64,000 nucleotides of DNA, taken from Sweltsa coloradensis (Eukaryota > Arthropoda > Insecta > Plecoptera > Chloroperlidae). A program made the position numbers and the translations under genes. The notes beneath the pieces are model-generated. The model was not told where the DNA came from. It made no database searches and saw nothing but the letters and a program-made list of their open reading frames with translations. Every line of letters starts with the position of its first letter. The stretch's first letter is position 1. The DNA is taken from contig JAMZAV010000896.1 of the NCBI GenBank assembly GCA_024449915.1, forward strand, positions 434,001 through 498,000, written 5' to 3'. This document shows positions 33,072-46,461 of this stretch, piece after piece.

Positions 33072-33648
33072 TTTGATCAATACTTCTACGAATCACATCC
33101 ATCGACAATAGCAGATCCATGTCTGAAAGAGAAATCAAGGAGTAACACCATATCTTATTCTGTTAGCTATTGCTGTCTACATCCATTGCACATACTCGTC
33201 AAGCACACTAGTCACTGAAGACAACATACAACACACATTCAACACAGTAGACGACAATAGTCGATCCACAGAGACAACTTTGTAAATCCAATAAAGCTTA
33301 ACTTGTTGAATGTTGATTGAAAATTACAACTAATTTAATAGAACCTCAAGGCTTACATTTACTTCAATGTTTACTAAGTTGTCGCTATCGATCGACATTG
33401 CTGTCTGGGTTATTAAATAAGACTCCCAGCACCAATCATCACACTCAACGTAGTCACTGAAGCCGACACCATCAGGGACTATCCAGGCCTAGCCACACCT
33501 GAGAGCGCCAAAACCGATATGTTGCTACTTTCGACAAAAAACCTCATAAAATAACATACCTAGACCGCTAGAACTTGATCGCAAACTCCCCTCCCCCTCC
33601 CCCGCCTATGCTAAAGCATGAGTCTTCCTAAACAAAGGAAGGTTCTTA
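33072..33648 (+). repeat. Segmental duplication, copy 2
   Basis: Direct repeat of 31524-32246 with an internal deletion. Just before it, a sequence at about 33020-33060 (CGGCGTTATAGTGAAGTACA) resembles a pogo/Tigger end on the minus strand, too weak to call separately. Confidence 0.8.
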
Positions 33649-33699
33649 CTAGCTATTACGGTAGATTCGGCTTTCTAGGTCTGTAGTAGTACTGACAGT

Positions 33700-34215
33700 T
33701 CTTTTATATTTTTTGGGGCGGAGCCCCAGCCGCCGGAGCGAATTTTTTTGGACATTTTTACCGTCAGGATGACGTTTAGAGCGATCTGAACAAGGGTCAA
33801 GGAAGGACAGTGGTGCCGACGCCTTTTAAATTGAGGGGTTATTTTTTAAATGAACACTACATTTTATAACAAAACTAAGACAAGTGGCCTCGGTCTACAA
33901 CACTTCCTAACGTACGCCGTACGACGTGGACACAAGGCACGAAACGTACGGAAATGTAACTAAATCACGTGATAGTACACTGCTTGCTGCACAGCCTGGC
34001 GTGTTGTGACACGCTCGGACATGATCGGCTGCTCGTATTCGGCGATTTAAATACGGTCGGTGGATGACGTAAGTGAGGGGGCGGAAGGTGCGCATGCGCC
34101 TCTGCATGGAATTGGGTGAAATAACCGGACATTTGCATTATTTTGAAAAAACCGCCCGGACGCCCGGACAGACATAAAAAAAGAGGACATGTCCGGCTTT
34201 AACCGGACGTATGGT
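33700..34215. mobile_element. hAT-like fragment lacking its left end
   Basis: The right end reads GGACGTATGGTAACCCTA, a hAT-style terminus with CCGGAC repeats inside it. The left part holds GGGGCGGAGCCCCAGCCGCC, shared with the hAT element at 15531. No matching left terminus or TSD is seen. Confidence 0.4.
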
Positions 34216-34936
34216 AACCCTAGGCCTATGGGCCTTAGCCTACCTACTCTTAGATGGTTGGTTTAGGTCTATGGCCTAGGCTAGGGCTTGGGCCTATTGG
34301 CTTAGTTCAGGCCTGGGTAGCCTAGGCCTACTTTATGGGGCAGCTATGTGGGTGAAGGGCCTTCAGTTAGGCCTTAAATAAATTATAATGTGATACATTG
34401 GCTCTGATAACCATTATTTATCCATAATCAAGCATTTAGCAAATGTCCCATTTTGCAACCTGCATCCACGTCCCATTTATGAACCTCAAGCATTGTTGAC
34501 AACATGTCCACTTGGCCTAAAAAATAGGTAAGATAATGATGAAACCAGAATTATTTCTTCTTTCCAATGTCTCAATTAAAAGTTCCAGAATGGCATCTTC
34601 AAATTTCACAAGGTCTTATGTCTATTCTTTATTTTATTGTCTTTGAAGGAATTTCTACTTTGGAGGTAGCAAAAAACCAAAGTGGAATAACAATTAGAAA
34701 TTGTCGGCAATCTTTATAATTTTTGTTTATGAAGAAGCAGTACCACTGCTGCCAACTTTTGGTAAAAAAGCTAAACTAAGAAAAAATCAGCTGATTAGAT
34801 ATAGCCACTGTCCCATTTATGAACCGTCCCATTTATGCACCCTCTCCCCTACATACTGAGTAGGCTACATAGTACATACACATCCTCTTAGATCTAAATT
34901 GATTGTTCTAACAATGTTTTCTGTTCACCATTTCAG
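34216..34936. other. No gene seen; ends in a splice acceptor
   Basis: A TAGGCCTA-rich patch (34210-34340), then AT-rich sequence that ends in caccatttcag (34926-34936). Probably intron of the unrecognised gene below. Confidence 0.35.
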
Positions 34937-35020
34937 GTCACACTCTTTTACTCAAGAACTTCGTGGTCAGTCCAGCGGGAGAGTTTGCGATCTTCAGACG
35001 ACACGGCTACTCGAAGACTG
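34937..35020 (+). CDS. Internal exon of an unrecognised gene
   Basis: An 84-bp block lies between a good acceptor (accatttcag) and a good donor (GTAATT at 35021). Its frame, set by the next exon, starts with two bases of a split codon and reads HTLLLKNFVVSPAGEFAIFR then RHGYSKT without stops. The last base joins the next exon to make Gly. The mix of hydrophobic and small residues looks like a folded beta-rich domain; I do not recognise it. Upstream exons were not found, so they lie far away or escaped me. Confidence 0.45.
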
Positions 35021-35135
35021 GTAATTTTAAAATTTAAAATTCTTTTCCAAATGGGTTCGATTTCAAATCATTTTGAATTGTCACATAATAAAAGTGCCGG
35101 CCGTAGGCCAAGTTTCTGCCTAATACACCCTACAA

Positions 35136-35991
35136 CAGAGTTACCATTTTTACGGATTTTGTAAAAGGATCAACGGATATTAGGCCCCTATGGTCAATTC
35201 ACGGATATTTTTGTTAATCTTATTTTCCAAGCTTATTTTCCTAAATTTGAATCTGTGCAGGCTAATTAGCATTGAAAATATTGAAGGCGGTGTGGTATGT
35301 GCACAGTGTAGTAGTAACAACGACTGGATATTGCTGGATATGAACTCCCATTGGCCGAGGCAACCGGCCAATCAAAGATGTGTCCCACTCCCAGTCATTG
35401 TAGTTACTGAGAGTGTAGCAAGAAGTAGTTATTAATAATAGTATCTTTGGCAAGAAGTACCAAAGAAGGGAAAATGGTGGCTGTGAATTTATTTTGCTTC
35501 GTATTTGTTATTCAAGTTTGGATTAATGATATTGTTACTTGTGAACGTGATTGAACATTGAGAATAATCAAATTTATATGATTTAAAAAGATAATAATAA
35601 ATAAGTTCTACAATGTTATCTGTGTACTATGTAGCCTACATAAAGGGTGGGCCTAGGTCAAAATCTTAGTGCATCATTCATCAGGCCATCCATGCCTTCC
35701 TAAGCCTAGGCCTCTTGTTACTAGGGCCTAGAACAGAAATGATGATTTCATGTTTTAAAAATGAATTTTTCTGTAGAAGATACACAATTGTATGCATTCT
35801 AGTCACATGTGAAGCAGTCACAAACATTTTTGGTCCATATATTCAAGTCTGCAAGGTAGGCTATTTTTATCCCCATTTTAGCCTTGCATCAAAGAAATTA
35901 ATGTTTTTTGTTCTTTTCACGGATATTTGACAATTTGTGGATATATTTCACGTCTTCTTACAGGATTTGAAAAAAGTCGGCGGTAACCTTG
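35136..35991. mobile_element. Diverged hAT-like element in the intron
   Basis: CAGAGTTACC at the left and GGTAACCTTG at the right are inverted with two mismatches. The flanks ccctacaa and ccctaaag match at 6 of 8. CACGGATATTT occurs near both ends. It is older or less certain than the other hAT copies. Confidence 0.4.
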
Positions 35992-36247
35992 CCCTAAAGA
36001 TATTCTTTCTATGTCTTTTTTCTTTACATTAAATTGTTATTCAGTCATATTTTCAGTCCACTTTCCAATTACCCTGAAATTTTGTACCGGTAAATGACTT
36101 TTTTCACTAAATGTTGCTAAATATGGCTGTTTTATTATTAAGTAGCGAAATAAGGCAATAATCACATATTTATGCTAAATTAGAGAAAATTCGGGAACTT
36201 TTCTCAATTTCTGTAAGTTTTAGTTCCAAGATATGCAAAAAAATTTA

Positions 36248-37290
36248 CAATAGGGAATATTCCACTTCCGCCAAATACTGTACGAATAGATTTTTTAGAA
36301 GAAGTATTTCGTCCCGATTACAAATATGTACTTTGTTTTTCCGTGAAATAATAATCCAGTGATTTATAGCCGTTTTAAAAGCAGCACTTTTTTAAAGCGG
36401 CAAAAACGACTGTGACGTCAGAACTGTGTTGATCCAACGCCGTCTGGATAAACATACATCCAGACCAAAGATGTTGGAATAGTATTATAGTAGGATCGAG
36501 ATATACATCAAGACGGCGGTGTTTTAAACAAAGCAGCGCCTAGCGTAGCATACAGTAATGTAAACAGATGGCGGACATTTTACATTTAACGCCTAGCCAG
36601 AAAACGAGAAAAGTTGACATTGCAATCAAAAAACAAAACTGAAACAGTCCTAGGTCTAGGCCTAGACGTAGAAAATTATTTATAATACAACAGTCTAGGC
36701 CAATCGTTCCTGTAGGATATAGGCATTGGTATGTGAATACTAAAATTACTCACTTGACAAGCCTTAGGCTTAACTTGCCAACCCTAGGCCTGCACGTTCA
36801 TGTCTGACACACATCCCGCACAAAAACCTTACTTTGATGACTAATTAAAGCCTATTGTAGATAAAGAATACCGTGATAGTCCTAGGCTATGCAAAAACTC
36901 AAGACAAAATGCTCGTTATTCTTTATCACAATGATCTCGCGAAATCTCCTGTCACATACGAAAAAAGAAAAACAAAAGACGGTGAAAATGTACATCCCTG
37001 TGGAGTTGTTTGTGTTGAGCGGATGGGCGAGCACCGCCGTCTGTATGTAAATATGTACAAATATACGTACATTTAGTTTCCAATTGGCCTTGACTCAACA
37101 CAGTTATGACGTAGTACCGTCCAAAGATGGCGCACGCTCGTTTTTGGCGCGCAAACTGGGGGACCCATTTAATTCTTGTTTAAATTACACAAAAAACATT
37201 TTTTTTAAATAAAAAAAAGTGCAGTGACTATTAAGACATGAATAAGAATTAAAATAAAATATAAAATATTAAGTGGAATATTCCCTATTG
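36248..37290. mobile_element. Inverted-repeat element containing a family-A copy
   Basis: CAATAGGGAATATTCCACTT (36248-36267) and its exact complement (37271-37290) delimit 1.04 kb. No clear TSD was found. Inside lies the family-A repeat (36412-37112), which has its own inverted ends (GTCAGAACTGTGTTGAT and its partner), so this may be a nested insertion. Confidence 0.5.
36412..37112. repeat. Dispersed family A, copy 1
   Basis: Its core (about 36541-36895: GTAAACAGATGGCGGACATT, GAAAACGAGAAAAGTTGACA, TGCACGTTCATGTCTGACAC) recurs at 51040-51390, inside a hAT element, and at 55235-55575. It is rich in TAGGCCTA words. The copy at 50863-51636 shows that the family moves as a hAT element. Confidence 0.6.
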
Positions 37291-37299
37291 GGCATTTAA

Positions 37300-38171
37300 A
37301 TCAACATTTCTGATTAAACGTGTATTGGCACCATGACAATTGAAAATATTATTACCGAACATGCCTAGCTAATTCCAATTAAGTTAACTTTATATGGCCT
37401 AAATATTTGTTAATGTGTAATACGTGTTCATTTCACTGAAGGGTAGTTATGGCAATGCTATTTTTATGACGAAATTATGCATTCACCTTGAGTTTATATA
37501 CTGAAATTGGAAGATTTTTTATAATGAAATTAGAACTTTTTATTTGCAAATATTTGCAAGTAGAAAGTCTTCATTTTGTTATAAGAAATCTTAAATTTCA
37601 GTATAAAAACTCAAAATAAAGGCTTCATTTTGTCATAAAAAATTCAAATATGCCTATTTCAAACTATTTTTTTTCTTCAAATTTTGCGTATTTTTTAATT
37701 TCCTGCACTTTTTGCCGCCGTTAAAGTTTCAAATGTTGGGACAGAATGTTGGTGATAGATCAAGAAGCAAAGTTTCTATAGTTTGTCTTTGTTATGTTGG
37801 CAACCCTCCACGACTAGTGTGAAGTGTGACGTCACCGGTATATCAGCAGTTGTTTTATTGGCCTATTTTCTCAAAGCATGGAAAATGGGGGAAAAACTGA
37901 CGGTTTTGCCCAAATTTGCGAAAAAAAAACAATAGAACTGGCTATATTTTGCCTTTAAAGTAAAAACAGTCTTATTTTACTCCATATGGCCAACGTTTTT
38001 TTGACAATTTAAGGGTCCAAAGTGGTTAATTTGTCCACAAAAATTGTTTCATCACATTTTGGAAAATTTTGACTCAAAACCATTTGCGAAATTTCGGGGT
38101 CCCTACCGATTATCGATCATTTTTATTGCATAGTTGTGCAACTCTACTAGTCACTGTGTTGCACATTTCAG
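37300..38171. other. No gene seen; a lone hAT right end
   Basis: AT-rich sequence. GTTGGCAACCCT at about 37798-37809 looks like a hAT right end without a left partner. The acceptor gcacatttcag (38161-38171) opens the next exon. Confidence 0.35.
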
Positions 38172-38248
38172 GAATCGGAGGAACCTGTATGATCGTCAAG
38201 GTGGCTCCTCAAGAACCTTCAACGTCATATGTTGCAGCTCACGTGTGA
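38172..38248 (+). CDS. Last exon of the unrecognised gene
   Basis: The acceptor is at 38161-38171. Two bases complete the Gly codon started at 35020, then IGGTCMIVKVAPQEPSTSYV and AAHV and TGA (38246-38248). The two exons splice in phase over a 3,151-bp intron. The same exon is open in another frame to about 38417, but that reading needs a different junction. The family is not recognised. Confidence 0.45.
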
Positions 38249-39367
38249 ATCTTCAACTTCAGCGTCTCAAACATCATCATATTCTGCAGTTGCCTATGCT
38301 TGTGTCGCACAAGAATTGAAATTATTGTTTGTGAGTCAGTTCTTGGAACATTTGAGTACTCCTAATCCCTCAATCCTTCCTTTTAAGAGGTGTAGTGTGC
38401 ACGCTTATGGTGCTTGACTGCTTATTTAACTATATCATTCGTTAGTGTAATGGTGTAAAGTTTGTTAATTGCTAAGGCACGAAGCAATGATGGACAGTTT
38501 GAGTGTGACTCAAACTTTATCCATCAATATCATTGCTTCTTACCTAAACTCGGAAGTTCGGAACAGACTTGAGGAAGCCTTAAGTTATAGTCTTGTTTCT
38601 TGCATTCTAATTTATCTGACACGGCTGTTGTCAGTGAGTGAAGTGATGATATCATTAAGTGAGTGGTCATGAAGAAGCACCAGCATGTTTGCATGTTCCC
38701 AGCATGTTTACTAGCTCACACCACAGTTCACCTAATATATTGTATTTATTAAAGTAAAATAGGCCTAGTAAAAAGATCTTAAATGTTAGGAATGTGGCCG
38801 GATTTAAAAATCAAAATCAATTATTGTTTCATTAACAAATCACCTTGATAAATCTTTGTGTGCTAAAATCAAATCATCATCATGTGATTTCACTGAATTC
38901 AGGAAATAAATGTGGTGTGTGTGGCACCCCTGCAGCTTAATGGCGGCAAGTTTAATGTGTTACTACTCTGCAGTGAACTGTGGAGTGAACCCTAGTGTCC
39001 CCTGGTACTGTACTGGTGTGGTGTGTGTCAGTATGTTACATGATACATAATCTCAGCTGCTCTTATTGAGTCTCCTTGTCCCGAGTTAAACAACATGGAA
39101 ATAAAAAGAATCAAGAATGGGACAAATAACTCTAGATTTAAATATTTACCTTGTGAACAATCTGGTTAGGGGGTGTAAAGCTACCTAACGGATTGTGATA
39201 AGCAGTTTTATAAGATAACTTTTTTTGTCTTGAATATGACTAGTAGCTGGGCTACGTTAACTTAAGGTATGTTCATGTTCGCTGGCCGTTACTCAGGAGT
39301 TACTTGAATCGTCTCAGATTACATAAAAGTAGGCTCAAAATATCTCGAGCAAGTTAGATCATGTTAC
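38249..39367 (+). other. Possible 3' UTR and downstream sequence
   Basis: After the stop there is no further coding signal that I trust. AATAAA occurs at 38905-38910, among others. Confidence 0.3.
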
Positions 39368-40535
39368 TAGGGATGGGCGAACCTTGGTTTTTTAAGTTTC
39401 GAACCGAACTCGAACTTCTGTAAAAAAAAGTTTCGAACTTCGAACTCGAACCGAACTTTAAAAAATCTGCTTAAAACCAAAAACACGGAGGTAGGAATTT
39501 CAATTGGGCATACTTTAATGTCTAGGCTAAGGCTATATCTCCCTACTATCGAGATCTATTTCATCGACCTTCATCAACAGGATTGACTAGCCTAGGCCTA
39601 GCCCTTTTGGCACAGCATCCTAAATTTAGGCATAGGCCTAGCCCTAGCTTAGGCAAGGCTACCAAATTCCAAAGTCTTGGTTTAGATAAAAAAAGAGCTT
39701 ATAAAACATGTTTAGACACCTATTATCTTCTATATTCTAGGCTTACCTAGGCAAGGCTTTTCCTTACTTGGCCTAGCCCTAGCCTAACCAAATTCCCTAA
39801 GTAGGCTAGGCCTACCTAGCCTAGGTCTAGGCCCTGGTCCATAAACCAAACCTAACAAAGATTGTTGTGAAATCGCGGCCAGTTCTCGTCTAAATACCGC
39901 AACTATTAAATTTTATTAGGCCTAGAACATGGGCATGATATTGTTATCTAACTTTGAATAACAAACGTAAAATGACGATCTATTTTGAGGTTATGTAGCG
40001 TATCGACATCGTATTAAGGTGTGTAAGCTGACGCAAATGTGGTTAAAACTTGCCTGCGAGAAATTTATTTGCTAAAATAATTGCATGTAAACGTGGTTAA
40101 TCGATCTTTAATCATTTTTCAGTGATTTCAAATAATACTTGTTGCTCTTTAAACATCGCAAATATCGTCGTTAATGTAACAGCGTCCCGTCTTGGCATCT
40201 TATATTAGCAGCTTTCTCATTGGTGGATACATTCATGATGTATCGCATTATTGCTGCGAATCGATTAGTCGAACATTAGAACGTACGCAATTGGTGGAGA
40301 GCTGCTTCCATTTCAATTATCGAAAATATCGCAGGAAATCGATAGTTGAATGAATAATACTGCCTCACCATTGGAGGATTTTCTCGCGCGCGACAGCGGC
40401 AAGTTTAAAAGTTCGGAGCAAGTTCGTAATTTTGATAAATCACGAACTCGAACTTCAAATTTCGAACTCGAACCGAACCGAACTTCAAAAAAAGTTCGGT
40501 TCGAGTTCGGAATTTCGAATGTTCGCTCATCCCTA
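39368..40535. mobile_element. Nonautonomous hAT element with 8-bp TSD
   Basis: The ends TAGGGATGGGCGAAC and GTTCGCTCATCCCTA are inverted with one mismatch. The TSD catgttac is perfect (39360-39367, 40536-40543). Subterminal arrays of TTCGAACTCGAACCGAAC lie in opposite orientation at the two ends. A TAGGCCTA-rich middle (39585-39840). No transposase ORF. Confidence 0.9.
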
Positions 40536-40543
40536 CATGTTAC

Positions 40544-43500
40544 TCTAGTGTTTTCAGAAGAACGCTTCTTGGGGCAAAAATTACTCCATCTACTCTAATC
40601 TAGGTCTACTCTAAAAAAGAAAAATCTATCCAAAAAGAAAAATGTTGTTAACAAATTATTATTAACTTAACACTTCCAGCAAATGAGAAGCCAATTTTAT
40701 TTAAATTACACCCTTAATTTGCAAAACTTGCTCTAACCATCTCTAACTCTTTCCTCCTAAAAAGTCAGAGCAAGAAAATCATAATCTAACGGTCGGTGAC
40801 CAAGACCACGTTGGCCGAAATATTCAACATTGTGTATCTGTTTTGTAAATATATGTTAACCAGCCAGTTTCACGCAGCTGCCCACCTCGTTTAAGGTAAG
40901 CTGTGGTCCCCTTTCTTCTTTTCCCCAATCACACACACTGCTCTAGATCAAGTTGCTCGAGTCCAAAAAACGCAATTCAATAAAATGATCTTGTGAAACA
41001 AACGGCTATTTTGTTATGAGAGTAGATCTGAGTAGTAAGAGCACGTCCAACAAACAGACCTTCCCACAACACACTCGCTCACTAAAATGTAATATGTAGG
41101 CTATAGCAAACACTACGTTGTCTCCTTAGGATTTCAACACCATGTTTTGCCTTTCGATTTAAACAACATTATCACAATATACATATATACAATACAGTAA
41201 ACCCTCGGTAGTGTGAACACAGCTTTTACGAATTCTGTCATAATACCACCACCAGTAAAACTTCCCACTTCCCAGCCACATTAATTGGGACTTCCGTGTT
41301 AAAAAATAAGATATTACAAATTTCACACATTACCTACATTTATTCAAACTCATTTTCTAATTTCTATCCTGTTGATTAAAATCCCTAAAGAACAATGTCT
41401 GTTTCATACGAACTAATAATTTTAAGCATGTAAGAAATATTTAAAGAATTTTATATGTTGAATAGGGTTGCCGTTTGATAATCGATATATATCGATCTAT
41501 ATGATTATTTCCCGAATCGACCTTCCAAAATTTTGTAATTAACCGCTCGCTCTGCAGAACTTCGTAAAATATTTTCTGTCAAGACATTAATCGCTTTATT
41601 CCGTGAAACATTCGTCCACTGCGATATCTACAACACGCGTAAGGCGCGAAGTACGAAGCGCAACACATCGCCCCTGACCTGCTGCAGTGTAGGCAACTTG
41701 CATGGCATGCGTGTGTTGCTGGACGCTTCACATGCCGTGCCTGCAGGCGCCGATTGCTCAGCCTATCCGCGTCACAGTCGATATTGTAGATCATCGCTCA
41801 TGGTCAACACAAGCATCTCTCGAGATGCATTCCTTTCCATGACACGCCAACTCGGTATTGCTAGTTTACTTCATTCTGTAGTGCTACGATAATTTATCTT
41901 ATCAGTTCTCTCAGACCAATATTACATCATCTTCCAAAGTAGGTAATGTCAAATATTATTCATCTCGTCCCATAATAAATATCGGAGCATTGAATATTTA
42001 TTGATATCTCGTAAATGAATGAACGACAATCATAACAAAAGCTGAAATGAAACTTCACAGAACTAAGATTTCCGAGAAGCACGACCTTCACAAAGACAAC
42101 ATACGAGCCGACTAGCATCTGTTTACACTACGTTGCACGCTCTGTTGGGCCGGCCGGCCACGCGTCTGAAGAGGGGGGGGAGGCTCTCGTAAAAGACGTC
42201 GCTAGAGTGAAAAAACCCTGCTTTGAGCAAATAGAAGGAACGTAAGGATGCACTCCTAAAATGTCCACGGTCCGCGTCGGTATGCAAGAAAGTATAGGCC
42301 TAATTTATATTCGATTATCATTCGACGTAAAAAATATCAATATTTATCGATCAATAATCGATTGCACATGCACGATTATTGATATTCAAATGTAATGAAT
42401 TATTTGGACTGTCCACTGCACTTGTAAATAAAGAAAACTATGTGAAACAATATTTCGACAACTGTTCAGTCGTCTTCAACGGGTTTAATGATATTTGACA
42501 TAACAACAGTAAGAAAAAAACAAAAATCCTAAAATTTAAACAAATACATACTGCCATCTCAATTTCACCAGAAAACTCATGCCTATATAATCTTATGAAA
42601 ATTCAATCAGTTGACGATGTTGCCAACTAGCAATTAAGATAAAAAAAACACCTTTATAAGCTATGCTTGGAACGAACCATTTCCAAATAGAAGGACGCCA
42701 AGTTTTCATGGATTCTTCGAAAACCTGTTGTATTTGTGATGTCCAGTAGGGGTAGTCTGGTTGACCTATAGGTAGTGCAAGCAACATTGTACAGGCACGG
42801 TTTTAATAAAAAGGAACTGGATTTTTTAAATTGAAACCGGATCGGAAGAGAACTGGTTCGGAACCGGTTTCCGGGTATCCGAAGTTATTATTTCCAACCA
42901 TCGCCATACTAATGCGTACCATACTTACTACTGCAACACAATACTCCACACACACACACACAGCTTATAGATGGAGCGACTTTATAATCAACTACCAGAC
43001 TAGAGGGCTGGTTGTTACTCAATTGCTCGTCTTTGTTCCATGTTGTTTTCTTGGTGTCACCCACAGCCTTCTATTTTCCCGTTACTTATTGGATGGATCA
43101 CAAAATCATGACAATAGATCTCCATATAATGTACAATCATAACTGAAATCTTAATTAACTCGACTCTTGAAGTTGTTCCAATTTGAAATGAATTGCTTGA
43201 TTGCTTCACGTTGTTAATTGTTACAGTGGATAACCGATAAAGCAATATAATTTTAACATTTCACCAGCGTTAACTCTAAAGAACTGCTCAAATGGGTACA
43301 ATGGCTGACTCAATGTCATACAACTTTCATTTCATCGTTGGCACTAGTTGAGCCACTAAACGAGTGAAGATATCAAAGGTTATCTCCTTTATTTTGTAAT
43401 CCATCCATGAACTTGTGAGTGATGTGCACAATACTTTGTGCCTGAAACTTGATTACATAAACAGCATCATGTGTGAGTACTGTGTAGGGCCTACATTGCA

Positions 43501-44930
43501 CAGTATCTTCAAAAGATTTTAGTTTAAGGTCTACTAATCTTGTACTAACGTTGAGCCGTTCGTCCTCGAGGAATTTACTTAGTTATAACGTGTTGCACTT
43601 TATTAACAACATGTTTAATAATGTAGTCCAACCAAAACGTATTGGATGTATCCTACTTGGATTGTCTAAATTGAGGTAATGTCGTTTTAAATGATTTTTT
43701 ATCCATTTACTACCTACACGCAGGTCAATAGTATAGGTCTACATGACTTTTGAATTGGGATTACCTACCTTTTTATCAAAATCTTGATTACTTTTTAATT
43801 TTCATGTTGGTTGTTGATGATGCCATTGATTAAACTCAATTTCAAAAAACTTTTAGCAATTTTGTTTCACAAATAGAAATAGGCAGCTCAGCGAAAAGAG
43901 GCCTGTACTTATTTCTTGTCGTGCTATATGGTTTTATGCTAAATCCTCCGAAGGTGTACAGTAAATCCCCTTTGATTCAAACTCGGTAAATTCAAAGCTA
44001 TTCAAAGTAGTGTTGGAAGTCCATTTTTGGGGTTCCTTGGGCTAGGGAAGTCTACTTTATTTTGTTTCAAGCATTGAGTTTTACAACTATATATATGATA
44101 TCTTTATTTTATTTATTATTATAGTACAAAGTTGGAATATTTAGATGACTTGTGAGCTGTGACCTTGTCACAAGTAAAACCTTTAGTTACCCTACAAGAT
44201 TGCTGTTTATGTCAATACTAGTTTTAAATCTCTCACATAACTCTGTGGTGGTGGTAATGTAATCCCTAATCATAGTCAATTGCAAATCACAGTTTATCTT
44301 TCAAACATTTTCTGGTTAAAATAATCTTAGATTTCCTGACACCTTGATTTGCAAGTGGCCCTGGTTTTATATGTTGTTCTCTAAGGCAGCTCTCTTGATT
44401 ATGTATCATATGGACGACTGGCATACTTGCAATCAACAATAGGTCTGTTCAATTTGACTACAACAATAAACTCTTTCTAGGTCTATATTAATATTCTTTG
44501 GTATAGAAGGCCCTATATTATGATAAGTTCATAATGTTTTTCAGGTCAACTTGAAACAGGTTCCATTTTGGCAAACCCAAATTATTAAGTGTTGACAGGA
44601 CAGACACATAGAGTAGATAGGAGTCGAGTTTTAATTTGCCAATCAACATTTTACTTAGGTATTGTATGTAGGGTGCAGTATACGGTTTGTCAAGTTTTGT
44701 CAAGTCAAGTTTGATACTACACAAATACTGTTCTCTGGAATCCCAAGTATACTGGTATGCAGTTGTTGCATTGCAATAATGTTGCTTGCCATTAGTAACT
44801 TCTCACTCAATGAATAATAATTTCCAAAGATAAACAATAACATCAAATTAAATAATAGAGATATCAAACAAAAAAGGTATATTTTAAATGTTTACCATTG
44901 CTGACATGATATAGTAATCATCATAAGTCA
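40544..44930. other. Long stretch without a recognised gene
   Basis: Contains a lone hAT-style left end (TAGGGTTGCCGTTTGATAAT, 41463) followed by ATCGATATATATCGAT, AT-rich ATCGAT-type repeats at about 42310-42390, a short CA repeat (about 42948-42962), and a pogo/mariner-like motif (ACAGTAAACCCTCGGTAGTG, about 41208). No ORF has family support. Confidence 0.35.
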
Positions 44931-44949
44931 ATTCATAAAATACATACAC

Positions 44950-45160
44950 GTAGGTTCATGCGTTCTCCCACTTTTCAATGCAGAAGGTCCTGGGTTCAAA
45001 CTTCAAATCCTGGTTCCGGCAAGTTTTTAACCTGTAACTGACTTTGGAGCCAACAATAAAGCACATAAGAAGTCATACACAGTAATTACGTCCAATCAGT
45101 AGCTTGCATCTGAGTAAGTCGGCTCTGTATACACATTTGTTTTTATTTATTTAGCCTACT
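44950..45160 (+). mobile_element. SINE fragment (5'-truncated)
   Basis: TTTTCAATGCAGAAGGTCCT and GGGTTCAAAC keep the anticodon-arm to B-box part of the tRNA-Gly-derived SINE. ACTTTGGAGCCAACAATAAA belongs to its body. The A box and 3' tail are missing. Confidence 0.5.
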
Positions 45161-46056
45161 GACCTTGACTAAAGCATTGTTGTTGTGATGTTAATTTACA
45201 CACCAGCATCTGTTGAAGGTTATTTCCCCATTTTGCCAAAAACAAACCAATTTCAAGAACAAGATTTTTATTTGAAAAGAGTGTGCATTCTTTCAAAGCA
45301 AACTGAATAGGAACCAAATGTTCATACATTGCTTACAGATAACTCTGCTTTAAAGAATGTACTGTAGGGCCTACTGTATTCCTTTGCATAATTCAATAAA
45401 TTCAATAATCTGTAAGCCATACTATTATTGTAGACATCATCCAAATTATTGGGAACCTTGTTTGCTTTATAACTTATGTATGTACTACTAGAAATGAACA
45501 GACCTATCGTTGTGGCCGACAGTTGTGAGAACTTATACATTGCGACCCAGAAGAACCAGGCTTCTTAGGGTGGCAGACCCCCGCAGTTACAGTTTTTTAG
45601 TGATATCTCAAGAACGGTGCAACATATCTAAAATCTGATTGCAACAGTAATGTGGTTTCGTTTGAATTATAAAATGCAAGAAAAATTATTTAAATATAAT
45701 AATCGGTACCGTTAGTATTTTCATTATGCGTTTAATTATTTAAATGTCTGATCAAGAACTTCCTTACCATACATAACATTACAATCTTTTTTCCTGCAGG
45801 CTATATTTCTCTCAAAACCACATAACTTAATGTTGGCAGGGGTCTGCTGCTTTAAACAAGAGCAATAATTGAGCTCATTGGCAACCCTTAAACTCTTCTG
45901 TGCTTGCTTGACCAGGGGAGGGGGGGATCTGAGGCAGATACGAGGCTATAATTATTTTCAACTTGGATTAGACCCAGGCTAGGAGATTTCTCATCAACTC
46001 TGCTTTTACAACAACAAACCTACTTTGTGTTTTCTTTTGACCTCGGGTGTTTGTTC

Positions 46057-46461
46057 TACGGATGCACACAATAATCAATAATGTTATGCCATATTTAAAA
46101 AAAATTAGAATTGCATGTTTTCTGAAACAACTTGTCAATTTTCATCACATCATATTCCCTGCGAGTTTGATACGCCATATCGTTGTTAATTCAATTTGGT
46201 GAACAATAGTAATTTGCTACTTTGCCATAACGGAGACTGAAATGACTCCCACTCAAAATCAGTTATGAGACTGAGGGGGTAGACTCTATAATGAATTTAT
46301 TTGTATATTTTATAAATAGTAATACAATTTGGTGTTTACTGTTTACCTTTAGTGAGACATTGGTCTTGATCACACCATCGTTCGATGTAATGCTTATGGA
46401 TCAGTAATGCAGTCACGTTTTTGATTATTGATATTTTTTATTTAATCATTGTGCATCCCTA
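46057..46461. mobile_element. hAT-type MITE (405 bp) with near-perfect TSD
   Basis: The left end TACGGATGCACACAATAATC and the right end ATCATTGTGCATCCCTA are inverted with few changes. The flanks gtttgttc (46049-46056) and gtgtgttc (46462-46469) match at 7 of 8. A SINE 3' tail (46245-46300) is inserted inside. Confidence 0.65.

Noticed and set aside
41463..42400. hAT element between TAGGGTTGCCGTTT and ATCGAT-rich sequence
   Set aside because: No GGCAACCCTA right end and no matching 8-bp flank were found.
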